Assembly (NCBI RefSeq): GCF_000421645.1
Contig: NZ_ATXK01000007.1
Location: 1-64,000 of the forward strand
Direction of reading: 5' to 3'
Length of the DNA: 64,000 nucleotides
Origin: Aurantimonas coralicida DSM 14790
Lineage (GTDB): Bacteria > Pseudomonadota > Alphaproteobacteria > Rhizobiales > Rhizobiaceae
Shown here one piece after another: positions 34,042-42,918 of this stretch; position 1 is the stretch's first letter, and each line of letters opens with the position of its first letter. The position numbers were made by a program, and so were the translations under genes. A model generated the notes under the pieces. That model worked only from the letters and a program-made list of their open reading frames with translations, was not told where the DNA came from and ran no database searches.

Positions 34042-34772
34042 TCAGGCGACGAGATAGCCGGCGACCTGGTAGCCGAAGAGCACGAAGCCGGCGGCCATCA
34101 TGACGACGTTGGCGGTGTAGGCGTGGCGGAAGAAGCTCGGTGTCCTGCGCCAGAAGCCCATGACGATGAGGCGCCGAGGGCGAGGAGTTGGCCGATCTCG
34201 ACGCCGACATTGAAGGCGAGGAGGTTCGGCACCAGGCCGTCCGGCGAGATGTCGTATTTGAGGATCTTGGTCGACAGACCGAAGCCGTGAAAGAAGCCGA
34301 AGATCAGGGTCGCGGCCTTGGTGTTCGGCTGGAAGCCGAACCACCGCTGGAACGCCCCCATGTTGTCGAGCGCCTTGTAGACGACCGACAGGCCGATGAT
34401 CGCGTCGATGATGTAGCTGTTGATCCCGATGTTGAAATAGACGCCGAGCAGCATCGTCGTGGAGTGACCGATCGCGAAGAGGGTCACGTAGATGCCGATG
34501 TCCTTCATCCGGTACAGGAAGAAGATCACGCCGAGCAGGAACAGGATGTGGTCGTAGCCCGTCGCCATGTGTTTGGCGCCGAGATACATGAAGGCGATGA
34601 GGTTCACCCCGGTGATCTCCTGGATGTAGCCCTGGTCGCCGGCGGCAACGCCGTGGGCGAGAGCTGTCGTGCCCCATGTCGTCGCCAGGAGAAGCGCGAG
34701 CATGGGGGGGCGAAGCGTCGACCGGATCGCGTGGCGCGACTCGAGACGACCTTCGACGGAAGGGTCTTGCAT
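34042..34772 (-). pseudogene. HupE/UreJ-type metal permease, C-terminal frameshift
   Basis: From ATG 34772, a signal-like helix leads to the HupE/UreJ core (HMATGYDHILFLLGVIFFLY, LFAIGHSTTMLLGVYFN, FGFFHGFGLSTKIL), whose His and Asp residues are the family's metal ligands. After NVGVEIGQLLALGA (near 34166) the frame shifts. The expected end IVMGFWRRTPSFFRHAYTANVV to FGYQVAGYLVA lies in another frame, ending at 34042. One missing base explains it. The uninterrupted frame stops at 34098 with an unrelated tail lacking the last helix. Either a true frameshift or a sequencing error. Family members import Ni, Co or Cu. Confidence 0.75.
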
Positions 34773-34825
34773 GGTTGGTTCCGATTGTCCGTAAGGTGCC
34801 ATGCCGTCGCGGGGACGGCGTCTGA

Positions 34826-35191
34826 TCAGGCGGTGACGGACGGTCTCGGCGGTCGATCGAGGGTGGGAGCTTCGCCCTCCAAACCTCGGTCCTGACGGAC
34901 CAGGGCATGCTGCACGGCACCGGGCGGCACCGGCGCGTCGAACCGGGGCAACGTTCCGGGCTTGTCGTGGGAATGGTCGAACGGGTTGTGCTTGTGCTCG
35001 TGATCGCCGTGCCCGGATGTGTCGGCGAGCGGCTCGCCATCATGCGAGTGGCCGTGGTCATCAAGGGCGGCGTGCAGCGTGGCGACCGGGTCGTGCGAAG
35101 CCGACGGCCCCTGAGGCGCCGCAAACATGGCGAAGGCGACCGCCAGGGCGATCGTCAGATGTCCAAGGAGGGTTCGACTGGGCGTCAGCAT
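34826..35191 (-). CDS. His-rich secreted protein
   Basis: 121 residues. A signal segment (LTIALAVAFAMFAAPQGPSA) precedes a His/Asp-rich region (HAALDDHGHSHDGE, HGDHEHKHNPFDHSHDK, about 40-76) and a Pro-rich tail. No domain is known to me. It lies 53 bases before the HupE-type gene in the same direction, so binding of Ni, Co, Cu or Zn in the periplasm is likely. The first gene of the minus-strand metal series. Confidence 0.65.
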   Translation of the reverse strand: MLTPSRTLLGHLTIALAVAFAMFAAPQGPSASHDPVATLHAALDDHGHSHDGEPLADTSGHGDHEHKHNPFDHSHDKPGTLPRFDAPVPPGAVQHALVRQDRGLEGEAPTLDRPPRPSVTA

Positions 35192-35533
35192 ACTGTCGGC
35201 GATTGGTTCCCTCGGGCGAAGACCGCGATCCTGATCCCCGATCCCGGCGCGAAACTTGTCGGCGAAGAAGATGGCACGGTCATGGTGGCAAATGAACCTC
35301 CTTCGTGCTCGACGCCACCGGCTCGCGATTGCGACCAGGCCATCGCGGCGATGGACCGGTCCAGCGGGAATGCGGAGGGCATCCCCAACACGATGGCGGC
35401 GGCTTCTTCCATCGCAGCCAGGAGCAGATGTTCAGCCGGGAGGCAGCGCAACGGGCACCCCAGGCTCCCCCGCGATACAGGCCGTCGAAAATATTGCATT
35501 GCGGAAAAATCCTGCGTGCGCACACTGCGCAGC
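35192..35533. other. Divergent intergenic region between metal and nitrate genes
   Basis: 342 bases separating the minus-strand metal series from nasT. The nasT frame is open through this region, but the encoded sequence is not protein-like and no ribosome site supports an earlier start. It must hold both promoters. The AT-richer stretch near 35488-35510 is the likeliest promoter area for nasT; no convincing sigma-54 or sigma-70 site was found. Confidence 0.45.
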
Positions 35534-36136
35534 ATGGACGCCGATCTTTCCATCCTGGTCTTCGACGAAAATGCCGTTCGTGCCGCGATCATCGAGGCGG
35601 GACTGCGCGAGGCCGGACATCGGCGGGTGGCCGTCGTCAGGGAAATCCTCGGCCTTGTGAAACGCATCGAGACGGTTCAGCCGGACGTGATCGTCGTGGA
35701 CCTTGAAAACCCCAACCGGGACCAGCTGGAACACTTCTTCCAAGTCTCCCGCTTGGTGAAGAAGCCGGTGGCGATGTTCGTCGACCGCTCCGACGCCGGC
35801 GCGATCGAGGCGGCCGTCGATGCCGGCGTCTCGGCCTATATCGTCGACGGGCTCAGGAAGGAGCGCGTCAAGCCGATCCTCGACATGGCGATCTCGCGCT
35901 TCAATGCCTTCTCCCGGCTGTCCAGCGAACTGGCGGAAGCGCGCTCGGAACTGGCCGAGCGCAAGGTGATCGAACGCGCCAAAGGCATTCTGATGAAACT
36001 GAAGAAGCTGGACGAGCCTGCAGCTTACGCGCTCCTGCGTCGAACGGCGATGAACGAGAACCGGAAGATCGCCGACGTCGCCCAGGGCCTCGTCAGCGCC
36101 TATTCGCTGTTGGGAGATGCCCGTGACGAAGCTTGA
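35534..36136 (+). CDS. nasT: NasT-type ANTAR antiterminator
   Basis: 200 residues. The N-terminal half is a response-regulator-like receiver domain (LSILVFDENAVRAAIIEAGLREAG, PDVIVVDLENPNRDQLEH). The C-terminal ANTAR domain spans about 130-190: LAERKVIERAKGILMKLKKLDEPAAYALLRRTAMNENRKIADVAQGLV. ANTAR proteins bind paired RNA hairpins with A-x-x-G loops in leader RNAs and prevent terminator formation. A matching leader lies downstream at 37455-37572. The gene overlaps nasS, its usual partner, which holds NasT inactive without nitrate. ATG 35534 fits the normal family length. Confidence 0.92.
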   Translation: MDADLSILVFDENAVRAAIIEAGLREAGHRRVAVVREILGLVKRIETVQPDVIVVDLENPNRDQLEHFFQVSRLVKKPVAMFVDRSDAGAIEAAVDAGVSAYIVDGLRKERVKPILDMAISRFNAFSRLSSELAEARSELAERKVIERAKGILMKLKKLDEPAAYALLRRTAMNENRKIADVAQGLVSAYSLLGDARDEA

Positions 36137-37289
36137 GAGCGTGCGCCTCGGCTATCTGCCGCTGCTCGACAGCGCCGTGCTGCTGGTTGCGGCGAAGCTC
36201 GGCATTGCCGAGGAACGCGGCCTCGATCTCACCCTCTTCCGGGAAACCTCCTGGGCGACGATCCGCGACCGGATGGGGGTCGGCCAGTTCGACGCCGCAC
36301 ACATGCTGGCGCCGATGCCGATCGCGGCCAATCTGGGCATTGGCCCGCTCGCCGTTCCGATGATCGCGCCGATGGTGCTGGCGCTCGGCGGCAATGCCGT
36401 CACTGTCTCCACCGCCCTCGCCCGGGCCATGGCCGATACGGCTGGCGACGATCCGGATGGACCTGCGGCGGCGGGTGCCGCGCTGAAATCAGTCCTCGGC
36501 CGGCGGGCGCAGGCGGGGCGCAGCCATGCCCGCCTTGCTGTCGTCCATCGCTATTCGAGCCACAATTACGACCTGCGGTACTGGCTTGCCGCGTCCGGGA
36601 TCGAACCGGACCGGGACGTGGAGATCACCGTCGTGCCGCCGTCACTGGTGCCCGACGCCCTCGCCGCCGGGGAGATCGACGGATTCTGCGTCGGCGAACC
36701 CTGGAGCACGGTGGCCGTGCGGCGCGGTGTCGGGCGGATCGTCACCAGCAAGGCGGAGATCTGGCGGCGCGGCCCGGAAAAGGTGCTCGGCGTCTCCGCC
36801 GCGTTTGCAAGGGACCGCCCGGAAACCCTGTCCCGGCTCATCGACGCCCTCGGCCAGGCCGCGCTCTGGTGCGCTGATCCGGCCAATCATCGCGCTCTCG
36901 CGGATTTGCTGGCCCTGCCGCAACATCTCGGCGTGCCGTCGGATGATCTCATGGCGGGGATAACGGGTCGCATGGAAGTCGCTCCCGGACGATTCCGGGC
37001 CATCGAGGGCTTCATGATCTTCGCCGGTGGGGACGCCAATCGTCCTGACCGGAGCCATGGCCGGTGGCTTTATCGTCAGATGGCACGTTGGGGCGACGTC
37101 CGCTTCTGCGAAACCGGGCTGGCCATCGCCGGCCGGACATTCCGCCCGGATCTCTTCGACGAGGCACGAGGAGATCCAAAGCCCACTGCCGCACAAGATG
37201 AAGATGCGGACGAGGATGGACCGTCCTCCATCACGGACCGTCCGGCGGGCCTTTTTGATGCAGAAACCGGCGATCCGCATGAGACATGA
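36117..37289 (+). CDS. nasS: NasS-type cytoplasmic nitrate sensor
   Basis: About 390 residues of the NrtA/CmpA solute-binding fold but without a signal peptide, so it is cytoplasmic, as expected for NasS. Conserved blocks are LGYLPLLDSAVLLVAAKLGI, TSWATIRDRMGVGQFDAAHML (about 42-62), YSSHNYDLRYWLAASGI (about 143-159), GEIDGFCVGEPW and RWLYRQMARWGDVRF. NasS binds nitrate and then releases NasT. It overlaps nasT by 20 bases. ATG 36117 is used, but GTG 36123 with GGGAG six bases before it may be the true start. The last ~50 residues are acidic and unusual. Confidence 0.9.
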   Translation: MPVTKLESVRLGYLPLLDSAVLLVAAKLGIAEERGLDLTLFRETSWATIRDRMGVGQFDAAHMLAPMPIAANLGIGPLAVPMIAPMVLALGGNAVTVSTALARAMADTAGDDPDGPAAAGAALKSVLGRRAQAGRSHARLAVVHRYSSHNYDLRYWLAASGIEPDRDVEITVVPPSLVPDALAAGEIDGFCVGEPWSTVAVRRGVGRIVTSKAEIWRRGPEKVLGVSAAFARDRPETLSRLIDALGQAALWCADPANHRALADLLALPQHLGVPSDDLMAGITGRMEVAPGRFRAIEGFMIFAGGDANRPDRSHGRWLYRQMARWGDVRFCETGLAIAGRTFRPDLFDEARGDPKPTAAQDEDADEDGPSSITDRPAGLFDAETGDPHET

Positions 37290-37454
37290 GCACATCGCCT
37301 GATCGGATCCATGGCGATCTGCACAACAAATATACAGACTTTGGAAAAGTTCAAAAAAACCGCAAAAACGCATCCTGCCGCGTTGCAACATCGCCGCTGC
37401 GGCAGTAAGAATGGTCGCCAGAGACCGGATGACTGATCCGTCTCCCATTATCTC

Positions 37455-37572
37455 CCGGCAACGCTTGCCGGCATCATAGGCGCCCAATGGCGGGCGCACC
37501 GGCAAGGCTGCCGACTTCGTTTTCATGCGCTTCCGAGGCTTCGGAGCGACAACGGGTCGGGCAGCCTTTTTT
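37455..37572 (+). promoter_or_regulatory. ANTAR-type leader RNA controlling the nitrate operon
   Basis: Three structures are visible between nasS and nrtA. P1: CCGGC, loop AACGCTT, GCCGG (37455-37471). P2: GCGCCC, hexaloop AATGGC, GGGCGC (37480-37497). Both loops have A at position 1 and G at position 4, the ANTAR recognition rule, although the P1 loop is seven bases. CTTGCCGG (37464-37471) can also pair with CCGGCAAG (37499-37506), and that 3' strand overlaps the 5' arm of the terminator starting at 37504. So pairing choices are mutually exclusive, as expected for NasT antitermination of the operon. Confidence 0.7.
37504..37572 (+). terminator. Leader terminator upstream of nrtA
   Basis: AAGGCTGCCGAC (37504-37515) pairs with GTCGGGCAGCCTT (37556-37568) with one bulged G, followed by six T (37567-37572). 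The 40-base loop holds a second small hairpin (TCCGA, GGCT, TCGGA). It lies 58 bases before the nrtA start, so it would stop transcription unless NasT acts. Confidence 0.75.
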
Positions 37573-37630
37573 CATTTCAACGATCAGCAACGCCGGCGCG
37601 GCATGCCCGGCGAACGGGGACGCTTACGCC

Positions 37631-39013
37631 ATGGCCAGCATCATCGCAGTCTCTCGCCGAACCCTTCTTGGCTGCACGGGAGCGTTTGCCGTCCTGGCCG
37701 CCTCGCCTGCGTCGGCCGGCATGCTGCCGGTCGAGAAGGACGAACTGACCTTCGGCTTCATCAAGCTCACCGACATGGCACCGCTCGCCATCGCCAAGGA
37801 GATGCACTTCTTCGAGGATGAGGGCCTGTACGTCACGATCGAGCCCCAGGCCAACTGGAAGGTGCTGCTCGACCGCACCATCACCGGCGAGCTCGACGGC
37901 GCCCACATGCTGGCCGGCCAGCCCCTGGCGGCGACGATCGGCTACGGCACCAAGGCGCATATCGTCACGCCGCTCTCCATGGATCTGAACGGCAACGGCA
38001 TCACCGTCTCGAACGACGTCTGGGCGGAGATGAAGACGCACATCCCGGCGGGCCCCGACGGCAAGCCGGAGCATCCGATCTCGGCTGCCGCGCTTGCACC
38101 GGTGGTCGAGCAGTACCGCTCGGCCGGCAAGACCTTCAACATGGGGATGGTGTTCCCGGTCTCGACCCACAATTACGAGCTGCGCTACTGGCTTGCGGCC
38201 GGCGGGCTCAACCCCGGCTATTATTCGCCGAGCGACACCTCCGGCCAGATCGACGCCGAGGTGCTCCTGTCGGTCACCCCGCCGCCGCAGATGCCGGCGA
38301 CGCTCGAGGCCGGCACCATCCAGGGCTATTGCGTCGGCGAACCGTGGAACCAGCAGGCGGTGTTCAAGGGCATCGGCGTGCCGGTGATCACCGACTACGA
38401 GATCTGGAAGGACAATCCCGAGAAGGTCTTCGGGATGACGGCGGCCTTCGTCGAGGAAAACCCGAACACCGCGATCGCCGTCACCAAGGCGCTGATCCGC
38501 GCCGGCCAGTGGCTCGATGCCGATGGCGGCGCCAATCGCCGGCAGGCGGTCGAGATCCTGTCGCGACCCGAATATGTCGGGGCCGATCCCGAGGTCATCG
38601 CCAACTCGATGACAGGCACCTTTGAATACGAGAAGGGCGACACGCGCGAAGCGCCGCACTTCAACGTCTTCTTCGACAAGTTCGCGACCTACCCCTTCTA
38701 CTCGGATGCGGTCTGGTACCTCACCCAGATGCGCCGCTGGGGCCAGATCTCCGAGGAAAAATCCGATGCCTGGTACGCGGAGACCGCGGCGTCGGTCTAC
38801 CGGCCCGACATCTACCGCCAGGCTGCGGAATCCCTCGTCGAGGACGGCTATCTGGACCCGTCCGCAGTGCCCGACACCGATGGCTACAAGCCGGCGACGG
38901 CCGAGTTCATCGACGGCGTCGAATATGAGGGGCGCAAGCCGAACGAATATCTCGCGAAGTTCGAGATCGGGCTGAAGGGCTCCGAGGACGTCGCCAGCGT
39001 CGTCTCCAACTGA
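37631..39013 (+). CDS. nrtA: Nitrate ABC transporter substrate-binding protein NrtA
   Basis: 460 residues. A twin-arginine type signal ([23 protein letters not shown]) is followed by the NrtA fold: [68 protein letters not shown] and [18 protein letters not shown]. These blocks match the cytoplasmic NasS here but with an export signal. ATG 37631 directly precedes the signal; an upstream in-frame extension to the leader is not protein-like. First gene after the NasT leader, followed by the permease after 74 bases. Binds nitrate (or nitrite/cyanate) in the periplasm. Confidence 0.92.
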   Translation: MASIIAVSRRTLLGCTGAFAVLAASPASAGMLPVEKDELTFGFIKLTDMAPLAIAKEMHFFEDEGLYVTIEPQANWKVLLDRTITGELDGAHMLAGQPLAATIGYGTKAHIVTPLSMDLNGNGITVSNDVWAEMKTHIPAGPDGKPEHPISAAALAPVVEQYRSAGKTFNMGMVFPVSTHNYELRYWLAAGGLNPGYYSPSDTSGQIDAEVLLSVTPPPQMPATLEAGTIQGYCVGEPWNQQAVFKGIGVPVITDYEIWKDNPEKVFGMTAAFVEENPNTAIAVTKALIRAGQWLDADGGANRRQAVEILSRPEYVGADPEVIANSMTGTFEYEKGDTREAPHFNVFFDKFATYPFYSDAVWYLTQMRRWGQISEEKSDAWYAETAASVYRPDIYRQAAESLVEDGYLDPSAVPDTDGYKPATAEFIDGVEYEGRKPNEYLAKFEIGLKGSEDVASVVSN

Positions 39014-39087
39014 GCGCAGCCGCTCGCGCCGGGCAGCCCCTGCCCGGCGACCTTGCCGCCGAAGCATTCGACGAAGGAACGCCAGCG

Positions 39088-40182
39088 ATGAGTACCGCCT
39101 CCGATTTCATGGGCGACGAGCTGTCCCCCGCCGAGCGCCGGATTCTGAAGCGCGAAAAGCGGATGTCCCGGATCACACGCGCCACCGGACCGCTGACCGC
39201 GATCGGCCTCGGCTGGTCCGTGCCGGTCATGAAGATCGCTGCGGGAGACGATGCCCGCAGCAATCTGCGCGCCTTGTGGCAGAGCCTGATCGTGCCGCTG
39301 ATCGGCATCGTCGCCTTTCTCGCCGCCTGGGCCGCCCTCGCCCCGCAGGTCCAGACATCATTGGGAACGGTGCCCGGGCCGGTCCAGGTCTGGCAGCAGG
39401 TCGGCTCGCTCTATGACGACTATCAGCGCGGGCGGCAGGACCGGGTGGCGTTCTACGAGCGCCAGGAGGCGCGCAACGCCAAGCTGGTCGAACAGGGCGT
39501 GGCGGACCGCGTGAAGACCCGCAGCTACACGGGCGCTCCGACCTATCCGGAACAGATCCTGACCAGCCTCAAGACCGTGTTTCTCGGCTTCGTGCTCGCC
39601 ACCATCATCGCCATTCCGGTCGGCATCGCCTGCGGCTTGTCCGCGACAATCAACGGCGCGCTCAATCCGCTGATCCAGGTCTTCAAGCCGGTGTCGCCGC
39701 TGGCCTGGCTGCCGATCGTCACGATGATCGTCTCGGCTCTCTACGTGAACGCCTCCGACGCCGTACCGAAGTCGATGGTGGTCTCGGCGATCACGGTCAC
39801 CCTCTGCTCGCTCTGGCCGACCCTGATCAACACGGCGCTTGGCGTCGCCTCGATCGACAAGGATCTCGTCAATGTCGGCAAGGTGCTGCAGCTGCCGACG
39901 CACAAGACCATCACCAAGCTGGTCCTGCCCTCGGCCATGCCGCTGATCTTCACCGGGCTGCGCCTGTCGCTCGGCGTCGGCTGGATGGTGCTGATCGCCG
40001 CCGAGATGCTGGCCCAGAACCCCGGCCTCGGAAAGTTCGTGTGGGACGAGTTCCAGAACGGCTCGTCGGATTCGCTGGCCCGGATCATCGTCGCGGTGAT
40101 CACCATCGGCATTGTCGGCTTCATGCTCGACCGGATCATGGCTGCCCTGCAAACCGCCTTCACCTTCACGTCGAACCGCTGA
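39088..40182 (+). CDS. nrtB: Nitrate ABC transporter permease NrtB
   Basis: 364 residues. One membrane segment near residue 72-92 is followed by a hydrophilic stretch and the binding-protein-dependent transport domain (about 150-355), with EAL-type coupling region [44 protein letters not shown] (about 268-311). The final helices end [21 protein letters not shown] site precedes the ATG. The long linker around 110-145 ([24 protein letters not shown]) is usual for this family. Forms the membrane channel of the nitrate importer with the next gene's ATPases. Confidence 0.92.
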   Translation: MSTASDFMGDELSPAERRILKREKRMSRITRATGPLTAIGLGWSVPVMKIAAGDDARSNLRALWQSLIVPLIGIVAFLAAWAALAPQVQTSLGTVPGPVQVWQQVGSLYDDYQRGRQDRVAFYERQEARNAKLVEQGVADRVKTRSYTGAPTYPEQILTSLKTVFLGFVLATIIAIPVGIACGLSATINGALNPLIQVFKPVSPLAWLPIVTMIVSALYVNASDAVPKSMVVSAITVTLCSLWPTLINTALGVASIDKDLVNVGKVLQLPTHKTITKLVLPSAMPLIFTGLRLSLGVGWMVLIAAEMLAQNPGLGKFVWDEFQNGSSDSLARIIVAVITIGIVGFMLDRIMAALQTAFTFTSNR

Positions 40183-40214
40183 GACGGCCTTCCCGGGCGC
40201 GAAAGGACATGACC

Positions 40215-41975
40215 ATGGCCACTTCCCCGATGATCGAACTGGCGAATGTCTCGAAGGCCTATGGCGAGGGCCCGGCCCGCGCCGAAATCCTCGACGGCAT
40301 CGACCTCAAGGTCGCGGAAGGCGAGTTCGTCGCGATCGTCGGATTTTCCGGTTCCGGCAAGACCACGCTGATCTCGCTGCTGGCAGGGCTGATCCGGCCC
40401 GATGCCGGTCAGGTTTTGATGAAGGGCGCCCAGGTGACGGGACCCGGACCGGAGCGCGGGCTGGTCTTCCAGTCCTATTCGCTGATGCCGTGGCTCACGG
40501 TCCGCGGCAATGTCGCGCTCGCGGTCGACACCGTTTTCGCCCGCGAGACGAAGGCCTCCCGCAAGGCGCGTGTCGACCGATACATCGAGATGGTCGGTCT
40601 CGCACACGCCGTCGACCGCAAGCCGGCGGAGCTCTCCGGCGGGATGCGCCAGCGCGTCTCGGTGGCGCGGGCTCTCGCCATGAGCCCGGAGATTCTGCTG
40701 CTCGACGAACCGCTGTCGGCGCTCGACGCCCTGACCCGCGCCAAGCTGCAGGACGAATTCGCCGCGATCAGCCAGGTCGAGAAGAAGACCATCATCCTGA
40801 TCACCAACGATGTCGACGAGGCGATCCTGCTCGCCGACCGGATCATTCCCCTCGATCCTGGCCCGAAGGCCAGTCTCGGCCCGTCCTTTCCGGTCGAGCT
40901 GCCGCGCCCGCGCGACCGCTCGGCAATGAATGCCAATGACGAGTTCAAGCGCCTGCGGCGCGAGATCACCGGCTATCTGATGGATCGGGGGCGCCATGCC
41001 TCCGCCGACACGGATGCAGCGGTCTGCCTGCCCAACGTCGTCCCGATCACCCAGAAGACGACGAAGGGACCGGTGCCGGAGCTTCCGGCCGCCTATCGCC
41101 GCGCAGCGCAGTCCGCCATCGGGCGCGGCTATGTCGAGTTCTTCGAGGTCACCAAGACCTATCCGACGCCGAAGGGGCCGCTGACCGTCGTCGACGGCTT
41201 CGACATGAAGATGGAAAAGGGCGAGTTCGTCTCGCTGATCGGCCATTCGGGCTGCGGCAAGTCGACGGTCCTGTCCATGGCCGCCGGCCTCAACGACATC
41301 TCGTCGGGAGGCATTATCCTCGATGGCCGCGAGGTCAGCGGGGCCGGCCCCGAACGCGCGGTGGTCTTCCAGTCGCCATCCCTGATGCCCTGGCTGACGG
41401 CCCGGGAGAACGTCGCTCTCGGCGTCGACAGGGTCTATCCCGACGCGACGCCGGCCGAACGCCGCGATGTTGTCGAACATTATCTCCACCGCGTCGGGCT
41501 CGGCGATTCCATGCACCGACGGGCCGAAGACCTGTCCAACGGCATGAAGCAGCGGGTCGGCATCGCCCGAGCCTTCGCCCTGTCGCCGAAACTGCTGCTT
41601 CTCGACGAGCCGTTCGGCATGCTCGATTCACTGACCCGCTGGGAGCTCCAGGACGTCCTGATGGATGTCTGGAAGCGGACCCAGGTGACCACCGTCTGCG
41701 TCACCCACGACGTCGACGAGGCGATCCTCCTCGCCGACCGGGTCGTGATGATGACCAACGGCCCGATGGCCCGGATCGGCAAGATCATGAAGGTCGACCT
41801 GCCGCGCCCGCGCACCCGCAAGGCGCTGCTCGAGCATCCTGATTACTACCTCTATCGCGAACAGCTCCTGAGCTTCCTGGAAGAGTACGAAAAGGGTGGC
41901 CCCGGCGCACAGGCGGCCAGCGCCGAGACGACCGCCGACGACAAGGCCGCCGGCGCGGAAAGGGAAGCGGCATGA
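40215..41975 (+). CDS. Tandem ATP-binding protein of the nitrate ABC transporter (NrtC/NrtD-like)
   Basis: 586 residues with two complete nucleotide-binding domains in one chain. NBD1 (about 5-240): Walker [10 protein letters not shown], signature LSGGMRQR, Walker B ILLLDEP, but the switch His is Asn ([10 protein letters not shown]). NBD2 (about 305-560): [24 protein letters not shown] and a normal VTHDVDEAI. The subunits of the classic importer, NrtC and NrtD, are thus fused, without NrtC's extra NrtA-like domain. ATG 40215 is favoured by AAAGGA seven bases upstream. The stop overlaps the GAF gene (ATGA). Confidence 0.9.
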   Translation: MATSPMIELANVSKAYGEGPARAEILDGIDLKVAEGEFVAIVGFSGSGKTTLISLLAGLIRPDAGQVLMKGAQVTGPGPERGLVFQSYSLMPWLTVRGNVALAVDTVFARETKASRKARVDRYIEMVGLAHAVDRKPAELSGGMRQRVSVARALAMSPEILLLDEPLSALDALTRAKLQDEFAAISQVEKKTIILITNDVDEAILLADRIIPLDPGPKASLGPSFPVELPRPRDRSAMNANDEFKRLRREITGYLMDRGRHASADTDAAVCLPNVVPITQKTTKGPVPELPAAYRRAAQSAIGRGYVEFFEVTKTYPTPKGPLTVVDGFDMKMEKGEFVSLIGHSGCGKSTVLSMAAGLNDISSGGIILDGREVSGAGPERAVVFQSPSLMPWLTARENVALGVDRVYPDATPAERRDVVEHYLHRVGLGDSMHRRAEDLSNGMKQRVGIARAFALSPKLLLLDEPFGMLDSLTRWELQDVLMDVWKRTQVTTVCVTHDVDEAILLADRVVMMTNGPMARIGKIMKVDLPRPRTRKALLEHPDYYLYREQLLSFLEEYEKGGPGAQAASAETTADDKAAGAEREAA

Positions 41976-42907
41976 GCGTGATCGCGCCCGAAGTCGCCAC
42001 CCGCGCCTTTATCGAGGTGACGGAAGTATGGGTCCCCGACGGCGACCGCCTGGTCTGGTCGAGCGGCAATTATGGTTCCCTGGACGCCTTCGCCGCCGTT
42101 TCGGCGAAACAAAGCTTCTCCAGGGGCGAAGGCCTGCCCGGCCGAGCCTGGGACGAGGCCCGCCCGGTGGTGCTGAAGCAGTTCGACGGCTCCTATTTCC
42201 AGCGCGCCGAAGCCGCGAGGGCGGCGGGACTGACCTGCGCGGTGGCCGTGCCGATCTTCGCCGGAAGCGCCCTGAAGGCCGTCATCGTCGTGCTGTGCGC
42301 CGATGACGAATCGCGCACCGGTGCTATCGAGGTCTGGCGCGAGAGCGACGGTCTCCTGATGCTGGACGAAGGCTATTACGGCGCGGCGCGGCACTTCGAA
42401 TGGGTCTCGCAGCATACGCATTTCCCCCGCGGACAGGGCCTGCCCGGCGGCGTCTGGGCGGCGAACGCGCCGATGCTGATGCGCGATCTCGGCTCGGGCT
42501 ACCGCTTCATCCGCGCCGAAAGCGCCGGCAGGGCCGGCCTGACCACCGGTCTTGGCCTGCCGATCACCGTGCCGGGGGACCGGACCTATGTCCTGACGCT
42601 GCTTTCGGCCCGCGGCACGCCAATCGCCCAACGGTTCGAGCTGTGGAATGTGCGCGCCGCCGGAACGACCGGCGCCAGGGAAGCGATCCTCGCCGACGGC
42701 ATCTGCCAGCGCGAGGGACCGCTCTGGGACGACGAGACCGAGCGGCGCGTGGCGGCCTGGCAGGGACCGATCGGCGAGGTGCTGGGCACCGGCATCCCCG
42801 CCGTCAAGCACGACAATCCCGCTCTGACCGCCGGCTACGCATCGATGGTGGCTGTTCCGATCTATCGCGACGGAACGATCAGCCACGTCGTCGCCTGGTA
42901 CTACTGA
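41972..42907 (+). CDS. Double-GAF-like protein of the nitrate operon, function unknown
   Basis: 311 residues built from two similar halves of about 140 residues. Each has [19 protein letters not shown] or [19 protein letters not shown], then (A)[25 protein letters not shown] or (A)[24 protein letters not shown], the typical strands of GAF domains. A third LPGGVW-less repeat of the pattern appears near the end ([23 protein letters not shown]-like). There is no output domain, no signal peptide and no catalytic motif. It overlaps the transporter ATPase gene by 4 bases and nirB follows 11 bases later, so it is a fixed part of the operon. A sensory or regulatory role is inferred only from the fold. 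Confidence 0.75.
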   Translation: MSVIAPEVATRAFIEVTEVWVPDGDRLVWSSGNYGSLDAFAAVSAKQSFSRGEGLPGRAWDEARPVVLKQFDGSYFQRAEAARAAGLTCAVAVPIFAGSALKAVIVVLCADDESRTGAIEVWRESDGLLMLDEGYYGAARHFEWVSQHTHFPRGQGLPGGVWAANAPMLMRDLGSGYRFIRAESAGRAGLTTGLGLPITVPGDRTYVLTLLSARGTPIAQRFELWNVRAAGTTGAREAILADGICQREGPLWDDETERRVAAWQGPIGEVLGTGIPAVKHDNPALTAGYASMVAVPIYRDGTISHVVAWYY

Positions 42908-42918
42908 AAGGAACGTTC

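Noticed and set aside
31774-34290. 838-codon plus-strand open frame opposite the MFS exporter and anchor genes
   Set aside because: Low-complexity Arg/Asp/Gly-rich product, opposite well-recognised minus-strand genes.
35488-35515. Possible sigma-54 promoter before nasT (a TTGCA in an AT-rich stretch)
   Set aside because: No TGGC-like -24 element at the right distance.
37372-37415. Inverted repeat CTGCCGC/GCGGCAG upstream of the ANTAR hairpins
   Set aside because: The stem is perfect but its 17-base loop lacks the A1/G4 hexaloop, so it was not counted as part of the NasT-binding motif.
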